DNA of 30,081 nucleotides from NCBI RefSeq assembly GCF_034933565.1, contig NZ_JAYFNG010000058.1:1-30081 (forward strand). Direction: 5' to 3'. Both the position numbers and the translations under genes were made by a program. Positions 16,071-23,523 of the stretch are shown in pieces. The stretch comes from Raineyella sp034933565 (lineage in GTDB: Bacteria > Actinomycetota > Actinomycetes > Propionibacteriales > Propionibacteriaceae). A model generated the notes under the pieces. The model worked only from the letters and a program-made list of their open reading frames with translations. It was not told the DNA's origin and ran no database searches. Position 1 is the first letter of the stretch. Every line of letters begins with the position of its first letter.

Positions 16071-17047
16071 TCGCGCAGCTCCTTCCCGGTCAGATCGATG
16101 AACACCGTCTCCAGGCTCGGTTCGTCCACCGACAGGTCACGGATGTCGATCCCGGCCTGCTCGGCGGCCTGCACGATCCGCGGGACGAGGCGATCGGCCT
16201 GCTGCACGTGCAGCTCCACCGCCCCGTCCCGGGCCCGGGAGCCGGTCACTCCCCGGACCCCGCGGGTGAGCACGTCCAGGACGCGGGCGGTGTCACCGTC
16301 CGTACGCACCGTGACGACGGTGTCCGCGGCCACCCGCTGTTTCAGATCGGCCGGTGTGCCGAGTGCCAGCAGCCGGCCGCGGTCCATGATCGCGACGCGA
16401 CGACACAGCTGGTCGGCCTCCTCCATGTAGTGCGTGGTGAGCAGGATCGTCTGCCCGGTGCGGTTCAGCTCCAGCAGCTTGTCCCACAGGGCCAGCCGGC
16501 TCTGCGGGTCCAGACCCGCGGTCGGTTCGTCGAGGAACAGCACGGCCGGTCGGTGGAACATCGCGCGCGCCACCATCAGCCGCTGGGCCATCCCACCGGA
16601 GAGGGTGTAGACCGAGCGGCTGGCCCACCTGGTCAGCTGGAACTGCTCCAGCAGGTCGTCGGCCGTCGCTCTCGACTCACGGGCGCCGATGCCGAAGAGA
16701 CGACCGTGGAAGTAGAGGTTCTCCCACACGGTGAGCTGCCGGTCGAGGGTGTTCTGCTGCGACACGATCCCGGTGATCGCCTTGACCAGGGACGGGTGGC
16801 GCGCCACGTCGATCCCGTTGACGTACGCGTGGCCGGACGACGGGACCACCCGGGTGGTCAGGATGCCCGCCGTCGTGGTCTTGCCGGCGCCGTTCGGCCC
16901 GAGCAACCCGAAGATCTCGCCGGCGCGCACGTCGAGGTCGATGCCGGCGACGGCCGGCATGTCCGACCCCCGGTAGGTCTTCGTCAATGCCTCGGTGTGG
17001 ATCGCCAGAACGGTCGGGACCGGCGTCGGGTCCACGCGCTTGCCCAT
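16067..17047 (-). CDS. ABC exporter ATPase (DrrA-like)
   Basis: The 326-aa nucleotide-binding subunit partners the permease encoded directly downstream. Walker A is GPNGAGKTT (about residues 53-61), the signature is LSGGMAQRL, Walker B is VLFLDEPTAGLD, and the H-loop is LTTHYMEEADQLC. The C-terminal about 80 residues form the DrrA-type extension (RTDGDTARVLDVLTRGV and onwards). ATG 17047 has only a very close GGAG, and CATACT lies just upstream, so a leaderless transcript is possible. The gene is preceded at 24 bp by the patatin gene on the same strand and may be cotranscribed with it. Confidence 0.92.
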   Translation of the reverse strand: MGKRVDPTPVPTVLAIHTEALTKTYRGSDMPAVAGIDLDVRAGEIFGLLGPNGAGKTTTAGILTTRVVPSSGHAYVNGIDVARHPSLVKAITGIVSQQNTLDRQLTVWENLYFHGRLFGIGARESRATADDLLEQFQLTRWASRSVYTLSGGMAQRLMVARAMFHRPAVLFLDEPTAGLDPQSRLALWDKLLELNRTGQTILLTTHYMEEADQLCRRVAIMDRGRLLALGTPADLKQRVAADTVVTVRTDGDTARVLDVLTRGVRGVTGSRARDGAVELHVQQADRLVPRIVQAAEQAGIDIRDLSVDEPSLETVFIDLTGKELRE

Positions 17048-17071
17048 GACTCCAGTATGGGCAGGGTCCGC

Positions 17072-18073
17072 TCAGGACCCGACCTCGATGTCGCCGCTCA
17101 CCATGCCGGCGTGGTCGAACGCCTGGGCGGCCAGCCACCGTCCGAGCGCGATCTGCTCCTCGGCCCGGTGGAAGTCCATCGTGCCCAGGGAATCGCGCGG
17201 GATCGTCACCAGGACATCCGGCGGGAAGGATGCGAGCTGGTAGCGCTGGACGATCGTCTGCATCGTCTCCAGGGACATCGTCATCACGTCGGTCGTCCGC
17301 AGGCCCGGCGGCAGCTCGCCGAACAGATCCTCCACCGAGGGAGCGCTGGTCTCCGAGCGCTGGCTGCGGCTGCGGCCGGCCATCAGGGAGGAGAGCGTAC
17401 GCAGCGGTTCCGCCTCCATCAGGTGGCCCATCGTGTGCCGCAGCCGGCTGGTCCACTCCTCATCGGGCTGTTCGTCGGCCGAGGTCGACACCGGCAGGGC
17501 CGCGCCGCGGTGCGGCTCGTACCCGTCGAGGGTGACGGCGATGGTGATGTCGGCGCGGGCGGAGGCCAGGACACTGACCGGCACCTGGTTGAGGACGCCG
17601 CCGTCGACGAGGAGCCGACCGTTGAGGACGACGGGGGGGAACACGCCGGGCATCGCGATCGAGGCCCGGATGGCGGGGTTGATCGGGCCCTCCTGGAACC
17701 AGACCTCGCGCCGGGTCCACAGGTCGGCCGCGACCGCGGTGAACGGGATCGGCAGGTCCTCGATGCGCGGGACCGCGATGATCTCTGCGACCCGTTGCAG
17801 CACCCGCTCGATCTTGACCGTGCTCGGGCCCCGGAGGTTGGGGTCCATCAGCCGGAGCACCTCGCGCTGCGTACGGAGCTCCGACACCCAGTCGGTGAAC
17901 GTGTCGAGATGGCCCGAGGAGTAGAGCGCCCCGACGATCGCCCCCATCGAGGTGCCGGCGATCCGGGTCACCGTGTAGCCACGTTCCTGGAGCTCGGCGA
18001 GGACCCCGATGTGGGCATACCCCCGGGCCCCACCCCCACCGAGTGCGATCGCCACCTTGTTACCTGTTGCCAC
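17072..18073 (-). CDS. Patatin-like phospholipase (RssA/NTE type)
   Basis: The 333-aa serine hydrolase has the patatin Ser-Asp dyad: oxyanion loop GGGGARG (about residues 12-18), nucleophile elbow GTSMG with S42, and DGG with D157. It is expected to hydrolyse acyl esters of membrane lipids, in the cytoplasm or at the membrane face, as no signal peptide is present. A C-terminal extension of about 150 residues lacks a recognised domain. The longer open frame to 18229 runs through the opposite tRNA gene and is rejected. GTG 18073 lies 7 nt after TAGGAT on the minus strand, which fits a leaderless start; GTG 18055 is the alternative. It is divergent from tRNA-Pro. Confidence 0.87.
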   Translation of the reverse strand: MATGNKVAIALGGGGARGYAHIGVLAELQERGYTVTRIAGTSMGAIVGALYSSGHLDTFTDWVSELRTQREVLRLMDPNLRGPSTVKIERVLQRVAEIIAVPRIEDLPIPFTAVAADLWTRREVWFQEGPINPAIRASIAMPGVFPPVVLNGRLLVDGGVLNQVPVSVLASARADITIAVTLDGYEPHRGAALPVSTSADEQPDEEWTSRLRHTMGHLMEAEPLRTLSSLMAGRSRSQRSETSAPSVEDLFGELPPGLRTTDVMTMSLETMQTIVQRYQLASFPPDVLVTIPRDSLGTMDFHRAEEQIALGRWLAAQAFDHAGMVSGDIEVGS

Positions 18074-18105
18074 GTGGCCGATCCTAGGCGACACCGTGGT
18101 CACGA

Positions 18106-18133
18106 TTGGCGTTCTTCGGGCCGGAGGTAGTAT
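18106..18133 (+). promoter_or_regulatory. Candidate tRNA-Pro promoter
   Basis: TTGGCG (18106-18111) and TAGTAT (18128-18133) are spaced by 16 bp, about 37 bp before the mature tRNA 5' end. TATGGT (18131-18136) is an alternative -10. Confidence 0.5.
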
Positions 18134-18170
18134 GGTTACTCCTCGTGACCGCGGGGAATCCCGGGGTTCA

Positions 18171-18244
18171 CGGGCTGTAGCGCAGCTTGGTAGCGCACCT
18201 GACTGGGGGTCAGGGGGTCGCAGGTTCAAATCCTGTCAGCCCGA
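18171..18244 (+). tRNA. tRNA-Pro (anticodon GGG)
   Basis: The 74-nt cloverleaf has acceptor CGGGCTG/CAGCCCG, a D-arm with GCGC stems, anticodon stem CCTGA/TCAGG with loop CTGGGGG (anticodon GGG at 18205-18207), T-arm GCAGG-TTCAAAT-CCTGT and discriminator A. CCA is not encoded. Its 3' part is the integration site of the island to the right, and integration leaves the gene intact. Confidence 0.97.
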
Positions 18245-18247
18245 CGT
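18203..18247 (+). repeat. attL: 45-bp core repeat in tRNA-Pro
   Basis: The sequence is identical to 26990-27034. It runs from the first base of the anticodon loop to 3 nt beyond the discriminator base, as is usual for tyrosine-integrase attachment sites in tRNA genes. Confidence 0.95.
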
Positions 18248-18250
18248 AAA

Positions 18251-18283
18251 AGCCCTGGTGAGAGTAGGTTTCTCACCGGGGCT
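18251..18283 (+). terminator. tRNA-Pro terminator supplied by the island
   Basis: AGCCCTGGTGAGA (18251-18263) pairs with TCTCACCGGGGCT (18271-18283, one G-T pair) over a 7-nt loop, then TTCTTCAT. It lies inside attL, so the island brings its own terminator. A near copy (27375-27406) lies beyond attR. Confidence 0.75.
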
Positions 18284-18310
18284 TCTTCATGTCCGAGGGT
18301 GGTTTTCGGT

Positions 18311-18412
18311 GGTCCCCCTCTGGTCCCCCTGGGGTGGCGCAGGGCGGTCGCCTGTGGACAGTCAGATCGCCTCGACCGCTTTCCTGTGGATAAGGGGACC
18401 AAAAGGGGACCA
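18311..18412. promoter_or_regulatory. attL-side GGGGACCA repeats, candidate integrase arm sites
   Basis: Two GGTCCCCC copies on one strand at 18311 and 18322, and two GGGGACCA copies in the other orientation at 18394 and 18405, are each spaced by exactly 11 bp. The same 11-bp-spaced pair occurs by attR (26878 and 26889). Paired, helically phased repeats at both ends fit arm-type binding sites for integrase or a directionality factor. Confidence 0.5.
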
Positions 18413-18451
18413 GAACTCCTACGCGGCCACTCGCACCGGCACCGCCGCACA

Positions 18452-18914
18452 TCACAGTCCCCTGGCTGACGGGCCGCTGCGCCGAGCCTGCTTGCGTTGT
18501 CCGGCGGCGGAGAGGAAGGCGTTGGCCTGCTCGGCTGCTGAGGCGAGGTGGCGGTCGTCGGGGTGGAGGTAGCCGCGGGTGGTTTCCATTGAGGCGTGGC
18601 CGAGGATGTCTTGCAGGACGTGCAGCGGGATGCCGGCGTCGGCCATCCAGGTCGCTCCGGTGTGGCGCAGGCCGTGGCGGGTGAGGTCGGGCAGGCCGAG
18701 CTTGGCGACGATGCTGTCCCAGTCGGTGGCATCGCGGACGGTCGCGGTGGTGAGGTAGCCGCCCTTCGGGCCGACCAGCAACGAGTCTTCCGGCTGCTTG
18801 CCATCGGTGAGGCGTTCCAGGACGGGGCGGAGCGGTTCGAGGATCGGTACCCGGCGTTCTTTGCGGCTCTTGGTCGGCTTGGTCACCAGACCGCCCTTAC
18901 CGGGGAAGACCTGG
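18452..18914 (-). pseudogene. Tyrosine integrase, C-terminal fragment
   Basis: This fragment of about 150 residues covers the C-terminal catalytic part of a phage-type tyrosine recombinase: KERRVPI strand, HGLRHTGATW (His-x-x-Arg), LGHAS and the nucleophile in TTRGYLH. The N-terminal DNA-binding domains and the first catalytic Arg are missing because the IS3-family element abuts the fragment. An ATG inside the IS end can open the frame, but the product would be inactive. It lies beside attL reading towards it, the usual place for the integrase of such an island. Confidence 0.9.
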
Positions 18915-18941
18915 GGTTGACCCCGTCTGGTGGACATCGCG

Positions 18942-19851
18942 TTATGCGGCTTGGAGTGCCGCGGTCGTGTGGTGTTGTTCGAAGGTTACCGGTGAGCGCA
19001 TGCCCAGGGCGGAGTGTCGGCGGCGTCGGTTGTAGGTGTTCTCGATCCAGTCGGTGACTCCGTGGATGGCTTCGGCCCGGGTGGTGAAGGTGTGGCGGTT
19101 GTAGTACTCGGTCTTCAGCGTGGACCAGAACGATTCCTGTTGGGCGTTGTCCCAGCACACTTCGGTCCGTCCGACCGACCGACGCACGTTCACCTCCGCC
19201 GCGACGTCGGCGAGCTGGGTGGAGGTGTACTGGCTGCCCCTGTCCGCGTGAAAGATCACCCCGTCCGCCCCCAACGGCGGGTCACGGAACAGGACAGCGC
19301 GGCGTAGCGGTCTCGACCAGATTGGTGTGGAGGTGGTCGGCGAACTGGTAGCCGATCACCCGGCGGGAGTGGCCATCTCGGATCCCGGCCAGGTAGAGCC
19401 ATCCTTCGCCCGTCTTCAGGTAGGTGATGTCGGAGGTCCACCCCGCGTTCAGCCGGCCCTGGTCGAACCGGCGCTCGACCAGATCTGGGATGTGATGGAC
19501 CGCCTCGTCGGTGATGGTCGTGACCGGGTGCCACGGCCGGGGGCTGATCCCGCGGATCCCTTCGTGACGCATGAGCTTGGCGACGGTCTTGATCGAGACG
19601 ACCTCGCCGGCCTCGCGCAGGTCGGCGGTGATCCGCGGTGCCCCGTTCACACCGTGGGAGGCGTCGTGGGCGACCCTGATCTTGACCGCCAGGTCCGTCC
19701 GGCGAGCGGCCCGCGGCCCAGGACCCGCTGTCTGGCGGGCCTGCCAGGCGTAGTAGCCCGACCGGGAGACCTCCAGAAGGTCGCACATCCTGGCCAACGT
19801 CGGCAGCGCGGTTTCGGCCTTCTTCGCGTCATGGGTGATCTGGTCGATCAC
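18942..19851 (-). pseudogene. IS3-family transposase orfB, frameshifted
   Basis: This is the DDE integrase-core subunit of the IS3 transposase. The N-terminal part has SRSGYYAWQARQ (helix region), GAPRITADLRE and the first Asp in WTSDITYLKT. The frame then breaks near 19280 after LVETA and resumes in another frame as LFRDPPLGADGVIFHADRGSQYTS (second Asp) and DNAQQESFWSTLKTE (Glu), ending with NRRRRHSALGMRSPVTFEQ. One missing base between the two parts explains the break; a sequencing error is the alternative. As read, no full-length OrfAB transposase can be made, so this copy is probably inactive unless complemented in trans. Confidence 0.85.
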
Positions 19852-20165
19852 TTCGAACGCCCGGCCCGGTGTGGGTCGTTCTCCGCTGCGAAGAAGGCCG
19901 CTGCTTTTTTCAGGAACTCCCTGTCCATCCGCAGTTCGGCGACCTCGCGGCGCAGTCGTTCCAGCTCGGCGCGTTCGTCGGTGTCCAGCGCCGAGGGTGG
20001 TTCATCGGTCATGTGCGCGCGTTCGATCGCGACCCAGCGGCCGAGGAGCTGCTCACCGACCCCGATCTCGCGGGCGACCTCGACGATCGTCCGCCCGGTA
20101 TCGATCACCAGATGTGCTGCCTCGCGCCGGTAGGCCGGGGTATAGCTCTTCCGTTTCGCCCCCAT
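19848..20165 (-). CDS. IS3-family transposase orfA (HTH subunit)
   Basis: The 105-aa HTH protein starts MGAKRKSYTPAYRREAAHLV and contains the helix-turn-helix TIVEVAREIGVGEQLLGRWV and a C-terminal leucine-zipper-like stretch (ELERLRREVAELRMDREFLKK). ATG 20165 is chosen because GGAAGG lies 9 nt upstream; ATG 20174 directly abuts that site. The stop overlaps the orfB start by 4 bp in the -1 frame, and the slippery heptamer sits about 55 bp before the stop. Confidence 0.88.
   Translation of the reverse strand: MGAKRKSYTPAYRREAAHLVIDTGRTIVEVAREIGVGEQLLGRWVAIERAHMTDEPPSALDTDERAELERLRREVAELRMDREFLKKAAAFFAAENDPHRAGRSK
19904..19910 (-). other. Slippery heptamer for -1 frameshift (orfA/orfB)
   Basis: A-AAA-AAG on the minus strand lies within the LKKAA codons of orfA. 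A -1 slip here leads into the orfB frame, which stays open to the orfB ATG. This is the standard IS3 mechanism for making the fused OrfAB. Confidence 0.7.
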
Positions 20166-20233
20166 GAGGACCATCCTTCCCTGCCCGGTCCACCAGAGAC
20201 CAGACGATCTGGATGTCCACCGAACGGGGTCAA

Positions 20234-20293
20234 CCTCACCAGCTCATCGATGTCCGTTCGGGGGAGCGTCGCGAACGGCAAGCAGTGCCGTCC
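20234..20293 (-). pseudogene. Possible N-terminal scrap of the integrase
   Basis: Just beyond the far IS end a minus-strand frame reads FATLPRTDIDELVR. This resembles the core-binding-domain segment (typically ...L..IT..DVDALV..M) of actinobacterial tyrosine integrases. It is closed upstream by a stop. If correct, the stretch between this point and the C-terminal fragment was lost with the IS insertion. The match is short. Confidence 0.35.
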
Positions 20294-20417
20294 TCACGAT
20301 GACGCGCAGGCGAGGCCACCGCGCCGTAGGGCACTGACCACGACACAGCCGCATTCGGCTGGCGCGTCCCTTCACGGTGTACCGCACCGTTTCGGCGTGT
20401 CGATGGCTCAGCGAGGT

Positions 20418-20439
20418 TGTTACGAGTAGTATCTGTTAC
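20418..20439 (+). promoter_or_regulatory. Candidate leaderless promoter with TGTTAC direct repeats
   Basis: TAGTAT (20427-20432) ends 7 nt before ATG 20440, with no Shine-Dalgarno, which suggests a leaderless transcript. It is flanked by two TGTTAC copies (20418-20423 and 20434-20439), a possible operator controlling the zinc-ribbon/methyltransferase operon. Confidence 0.45.
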
Positions 20440-20637
20440 ATGCAGGACTTCACGCGCCTAAGCGACGCAGGCCTCACTGACGTTGATCGAGCGTTGCGTC
20501 ATGAACGCCTACGCCGCCGTAAGGCGTGGCGTAACTGCGAGCGCTGCGAGCAGGCGTTTCTCGGGCGAGGTGATGCCCGCTTCTGCTCGGCTCGCTGTCG
20601 AGTCGCCGCGCATCGAGCGGGGAAGGAGTCCCGATGA
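20440..20637 (+). CDS. 65-aa Cys4 zinc-ribbon protein
   Basis: This small protein has a basic helix-prone N-terminal half (DVDRALRHERLRRRKAW) and a CxxC-x12-CxxxC module (C33, C36, C49, C53) ending in CRVAAHR. It resembles the small zinc fingers of the CxxC...YCSxxCR type found in actinobacterial proteins. Its stop codon overlaps the methyltransferase start (ATGA), so the two are coupled. The start at 20440 is preferred over upstream ATGs because it fits the leaderless promoter and the operon. DNA binding or a regulatory/adaptor role for the methyltransferase is inferred from the zinc ribbon and coupling; no named family is claimed. Confidence 0.72.
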   Translation: MQDFTRLSDAGLTDVDRALRHERLRRRKAWRNCERCEQAFLGRGDARFCSARCRVAAHRAGKESR

Positions 20638-21542
20638 GTGACAGGCTGCGGGTTGTCGCGTCACGTCGGTACGGAACGCTTTCGCCGCTCCGCTATCCGG
20701 GAGGTAAGGCGGCACTTGCTGGCTTCTTTGGTGACATCATCGATGCCCTTGGGATCCAGCGCGCCCGCTATATCGAGCCGTATGCCGGTGGCGTGGGAGC
20801 TGGGATTGCGCTGCTCCGTGAAGGCATTGTCGAAGAACTGGTCGTGAACGACATTGACCCCGCCGTGTACGCCTTCTGGAAGTCCGCGGTCAGAGACAAC
20901 GCAAACTTCGTCGATATGGTTGCGTCTGTCCCGCTCACGATCGCTGAATGGCAGAAGCAGCGAGAGATTTACAGATCGCGCGATGAGCGAGATTCACTCC
21001 GCCTGGGGTTTGCCTTCTTCTTTCTGAACAGGACCAACCGTTCAGGGATTCTGAACGCCGGAGTCATCGGCGGTCAGCGACAGGAAGGAAAATACAAGAT
21101 TGACGCCCGCTTCAATCGTGAAACGCTTATCGAACGATTGACTGCTGTCGGAGGCCTGGCCGATCGGATCGCCGTCTCAGACCTTGACGGCAGGACGGTA
21201 ATCCAACGCTACGCTCAGGACGATCGAGCATTTATGTACATCGATCCGCCGTATGTTCAGGCAGGTTCTCAGCTCTACCTCAACGCGTTCGACGGCAGGG
21301 ATCACACAGCTCTCGCGGCAATCGTCAATACGGTTGAGAAAGCGCACTGGCTCATGACATATGACACGGCTCCACTGATTGAGAAGCTGTATCGCGAGCA
21401 CTTCCAATGCCGCTTGGAACTGACCTACTCCGCGCGGTATCCGGGGCAGGCCGAAGAACTGCTCGTTGCATCGCCCGCGGTCGCCGGTGTGGTCAAGGCG
21501 TTGCAGGGGCAGACTGTGATGGCGGACGCAACAAGCGCCTGA
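20634..21542 (+). CDS. D12-class (Dam-like) DNA adenine methyltransferase
   Basis: The 302-aa N6-adenine methyltransferase belongs to the D12/Dam superfamily. LRYPGGKAAL (19-28) is the N-terminal motif X, EPYAGGVGAG (48-57) the AdoMet-binding motif I, VNDIDP (71-76) motif II and IDPPY (203-207) the catalytic DPPY motif IV. FFFLNRTNRSGILNAG is the conserved block seen in MT-A70/D12 enzymes. AAGGAG lies 5 nt before ATG 20634. No restriction endonuclease gene is adjacent; the partners in the island are the zinc-ribbon protein, the ParB-domain protein and the OLD/UvrD pair. Its 3' end overlaps the convergent ParB-domain gene by 50 bp. The target sequence is unknown. Third positions are less GC-rich than in the chromosome. 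Confidence 0.92.
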   Translation: MSDRLRVVASRRYGTLSPLRYPGGKAALAGFFGDIIDALGIQRARYIEPYAGGVGAGIALLREGIVEELVVNDIDPAVYAFWKSAVRDNANFVDMVASVPLTIAEWQKQREIYRSRDERDSLRLGFAFFFLNRTNRSGILNAGVIGGQRQEGKYKIDARFNRETLIERLTAVGGLADRIAVSDLDGRTVIQRYAQDDRAFMYIDPPYVQAGSQLYLNAFDGRDHTALAAIVNTVEKAHWLMTYDTAPLIEKLYREHFQCRLELTYSARYPGQAEELLVASPAVAGVVKALQGQTVMADATSA

Positions 21543-23010
21543 GCAGCGGATTGACCACCTTCCACGCCTGCCGAACGTCCTCCGCGGTCACCGACGCATC
21601 TGCGCTGTGCGCGATGAGATTGAACCACTGGATAGAGCCGTGTTTGTGAGCGTTTCCCGACTGTATGGCGCCGATGGTCGATTTTATAGTCTTCTCCGAG
21701 CCATAGGTTTGCGCGACCACTTTGAAAACCGCACTCAACTCGCCTGTCGCGGGCGTTGCGGAGCCCTCGAAATGGACCTTGATGGTGGCTTCGAGAACTG
21801 AGCGCAATAGGATCGCGGACGCGATAGGCAAGTTTCCCAGGCTGATCCGTCGTAGTTCGAAGTAGCGCAGTTTGAGGTTCAGCGGTGCGTTCTCGTAGTC
21901 GAGGCCAGACAGATCGAGTGTGTCCTTTGTGTCTGGATGGTTCGGTCCACGGCTTCCTGCTCCGCTCGGAGGCTCAGGCTGGGGTGGCGTTGCTCCGCCG
22001 GTATCGCTGCCGGGACCGGTTGGAGGCATCCCGTGGCTGCCACCTTGTGACGGTCCAGGTGGAGTCATTGGTGTGGGCGTGGCGGGTGATGGTGTCGGCG
22101 TTGCTGTAGTGGGTACACCGTTGAGACGGTCCACGAACGGCTGGTAGGCGTCATCACGCTTCTTGAGCTCCGGAGAGCGGGTGTTGAGCCTTCCAGCGCG
22201 AAACTCTCCGACTAGATACTCCAATGCACCGAGCTTCTTCTTTGGAAGTTTCAACGCGATCTTCTCGGGAGTCGAGGACCGAGGAAGCAACATGCCGTCT
22301 CTATCGAACTCTGCCCCGATCGCCGCCGCGATGTCCTTGCTTCGGTACGCGTACTCAAAGGCCGACATCGCCAAGTCGTCGCTCGCGGCATACTGCCGGA
22401 GGGTGTGATCGGAGAATGGCGCAGCGGCAAGGAAGCGTCGCATCACAGCCATCTTCATGAACCTTGCGACCTCGACGTCGGGGTACTGCGCCTTGACGTC
22501 CTCCACAGTCGTCTGGTCGTCCACGAGTGAGTAGTAGAAGGTTGCTTGTTGGTCGCGGCTCCACCGCTTCTTGGAGATGCCAGTATGCAATCGGGCAACG
22601 TGCGGGGCAGCGGTCGCGCGATCAGGCGCCACGATGACACGGATTCGTTCGGGAAGGTTCTCTGCCTCGACTGCATACCGCTTGAGCAGTGAGCGGACCT
22701 CGGCTTCGTGACCAGGCACGATCGTCGGGTCGTGGAGCGCCTTGAGTGCGCTGACGCGCCGGTTGCCTTCCAGGACGATATACGAAGGTGGCTCGTCCTG
22801 TGACTCCGCCGCGATCACGATCGGCACCTCGTTGTCGAAGTAGCCGTCGCGAAGGATCAGCCGCGCCGCGCCGAGGACGTCCTCGGAAGCGAACAGATAC
22901 TTCAAAGCTCCGGCTTCATCGTCGCGACGAGTCGGGATGCGGTAGTTCTCCAGGTCGAGCAGGAGCCGGCTCAGCTCGACCTCCACGATGGGTAGCTGCT
23001 CGTAAGCCAT
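21493..23010 (-). CDS. ParB-domain protein with HEPN/DUF4145-like C-terminus
   Basis: The 505-aa protein has three parts. Residues 1-130 form a ParB/Srx-like domain with the box YIVLEGNRRVSALK (77-90), where EGNRR replaces the DGxxR of partition proteins. Residues 140-295 are helical and basic in places (KLPKKKLGALEYL). A Pro/Thr/Gly-rich linker (about 300-365) leads to a C-terminal helical domain (366-495) with LPIASAILLRSVLEATIKVHF and FNLIAHSADASVTAEDV, reminiscent of HEPN/DUF4145-type domains of defence proteins. ATG 23010 has GAGG 6 nt upstream. Its stop lies inside the methyltransferase gene. A plasmid-partition role is unlikely: there is no ParA gene and the domain pairing is different. 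A CTP/NTP-dependent switch or nuclease role is inference only. Confidence 0.75.
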   Translation of the reverse strand: MAYEQLPIVEVELSRLLLDLENYRIPTRRDDEAGALKYLFASEDVLGAARLILRDGYFDNEVPIVIAAESQDEPPSYIVLEGNRRVSALKALHDPTIVPGHEAEVRSLLKRYAVEAENLPERIRVIVAPDRATAAPHVARLHTGISKKRWSRDQQATFYYSLVDDQTTVEDVKAQYPDVEVARFMKMAVMRRFLAAAPFSDHTLRQYAASDDLAMSAFEYAYRSKDIAAAIGAEFDRDGMLLPRSSTPEKIALKLPKKKLGALEYLVGEFRAGRLNTRSPELKKRDDAYQPFVDRLNGVPTTATPTPSPATPTPMTPPGPSQGGSHGMPPTGPGSDTGGATPPQPEPPSGAGSRGPNHPDTKDTLDLSGLDYENAPLNLKLRYFELRRISLGNLPIASAILLRSVLEATIKVHFEGSATPATGELSAVFKVVAQTYGSEKTIKSTIGAIQSGNAHKHGSIQWFNLIAHSADASVTAEDVRQAWKVVNPLLRRLLRPPSQSAPATP

Positions 23011-23523
23011 GTCCAGCCTCGTCTCGGTGATCCGTCCGGCGATCTACGCCCTCGGTGCCGAACGGACGAGAGCTGTCGTTCAGTCCTAACCGTAGCCGCG
23101 CTGCTTCGCGATCGGGCTGAGACACGTCGAGGCGCATCAACCGAAGCTCCTCTGACACGCAAACGCACGAACCGGTTGCGATAGGTGCCCGTGACGCCGT
23201 GTCAGGTCCCGACGGGGGCAGGGGACCAGGCACGGGACCACAGTCATGCAAACCATGCAGCCTGCCGGTAACGCGTGGGTCGCGTGAACTGCGGAACCAG
23301 GCGGAAGAGGCCGAGCAGCCACTTCGGACGCTTGTAAGGAACCTGTCGTCGCGTGTCTCACGGGATCGCCATGCTGCGTCGCTGCCTGGTACTGCCCACA
23401 GTCCGTGGGAAGATAGGCACGGGAGCCGCCGGTTCCGAGCGGGAAGGTCCGTCGAATCACGCTCATCGTCCCGTTGCGAGCCGAGCGCTCAGCTTGCATC
23501 GCGGGGTCTGTAAGGAGTAGCCA
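23011..23523. other. 513-bp divergent spacer before the GajA-like gene
   Basis: The spacer separates the ParB-domain gene from the OLD/UvrD operon. It holds the attR-arm-like repeat (next entry) and, at its right end, AAGGAG (23512-23517), a near-ideal ribosome binding site 6 nt before ATG 23524. No convincing promoter or protein-coding gene is seen; short Arg/Ser-rich frames here look non-coding. Confidence 0.6.
23213..23335 (+). repeat. Imperfect copy of the attR-proximal arm
   Basis: GGGACCACAGTCATGCAAAC and the next five bases (CATGC) match 26890-26914 at 22 of 25 positions, including an exact CATGCAAACCATGC. Weaker similarity continues through TGAACTGCGG and CGGACGCTTG (right copy TGACCTGCGG and TGGACGCCTG). 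The two copies are in the same orientation and bracket the GajA/GajB-like operon. Confidence 0.65.

Larger units (their letters stand above)
18915..20235 (-). mobile_element. IS3-family insertion sequence
   Basis: The element has 24-bp terminal inverted repeats (18915-18938 and 20212-20235) with 2 mismatches, and an inner TG...CA frame at 18918-20232. It encodes orfA and orfB in -1 relation with a slippery A-run, the IS3 plan. No target duplication is visible at the ends, which fits an adjacent deletion that removed most of the integrase. Confidence 0.9.

Noticed and set aside
21493..23010. Plasmid or chromosome partition ParB
   Set aside because: No ParA gene, no parS-like clusters noticed, and a HEPN/DUF4145-like C-terminus instead of the usual ParB HTH and dimerisation domains.
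23199..23513. Possible 104-aa gene upstream of the GajA-like gene
   Set aside because: Arg/Ser-rich composition without a ribosome binding site, and it overlaps the arm-like repeat. It looks non-coding.
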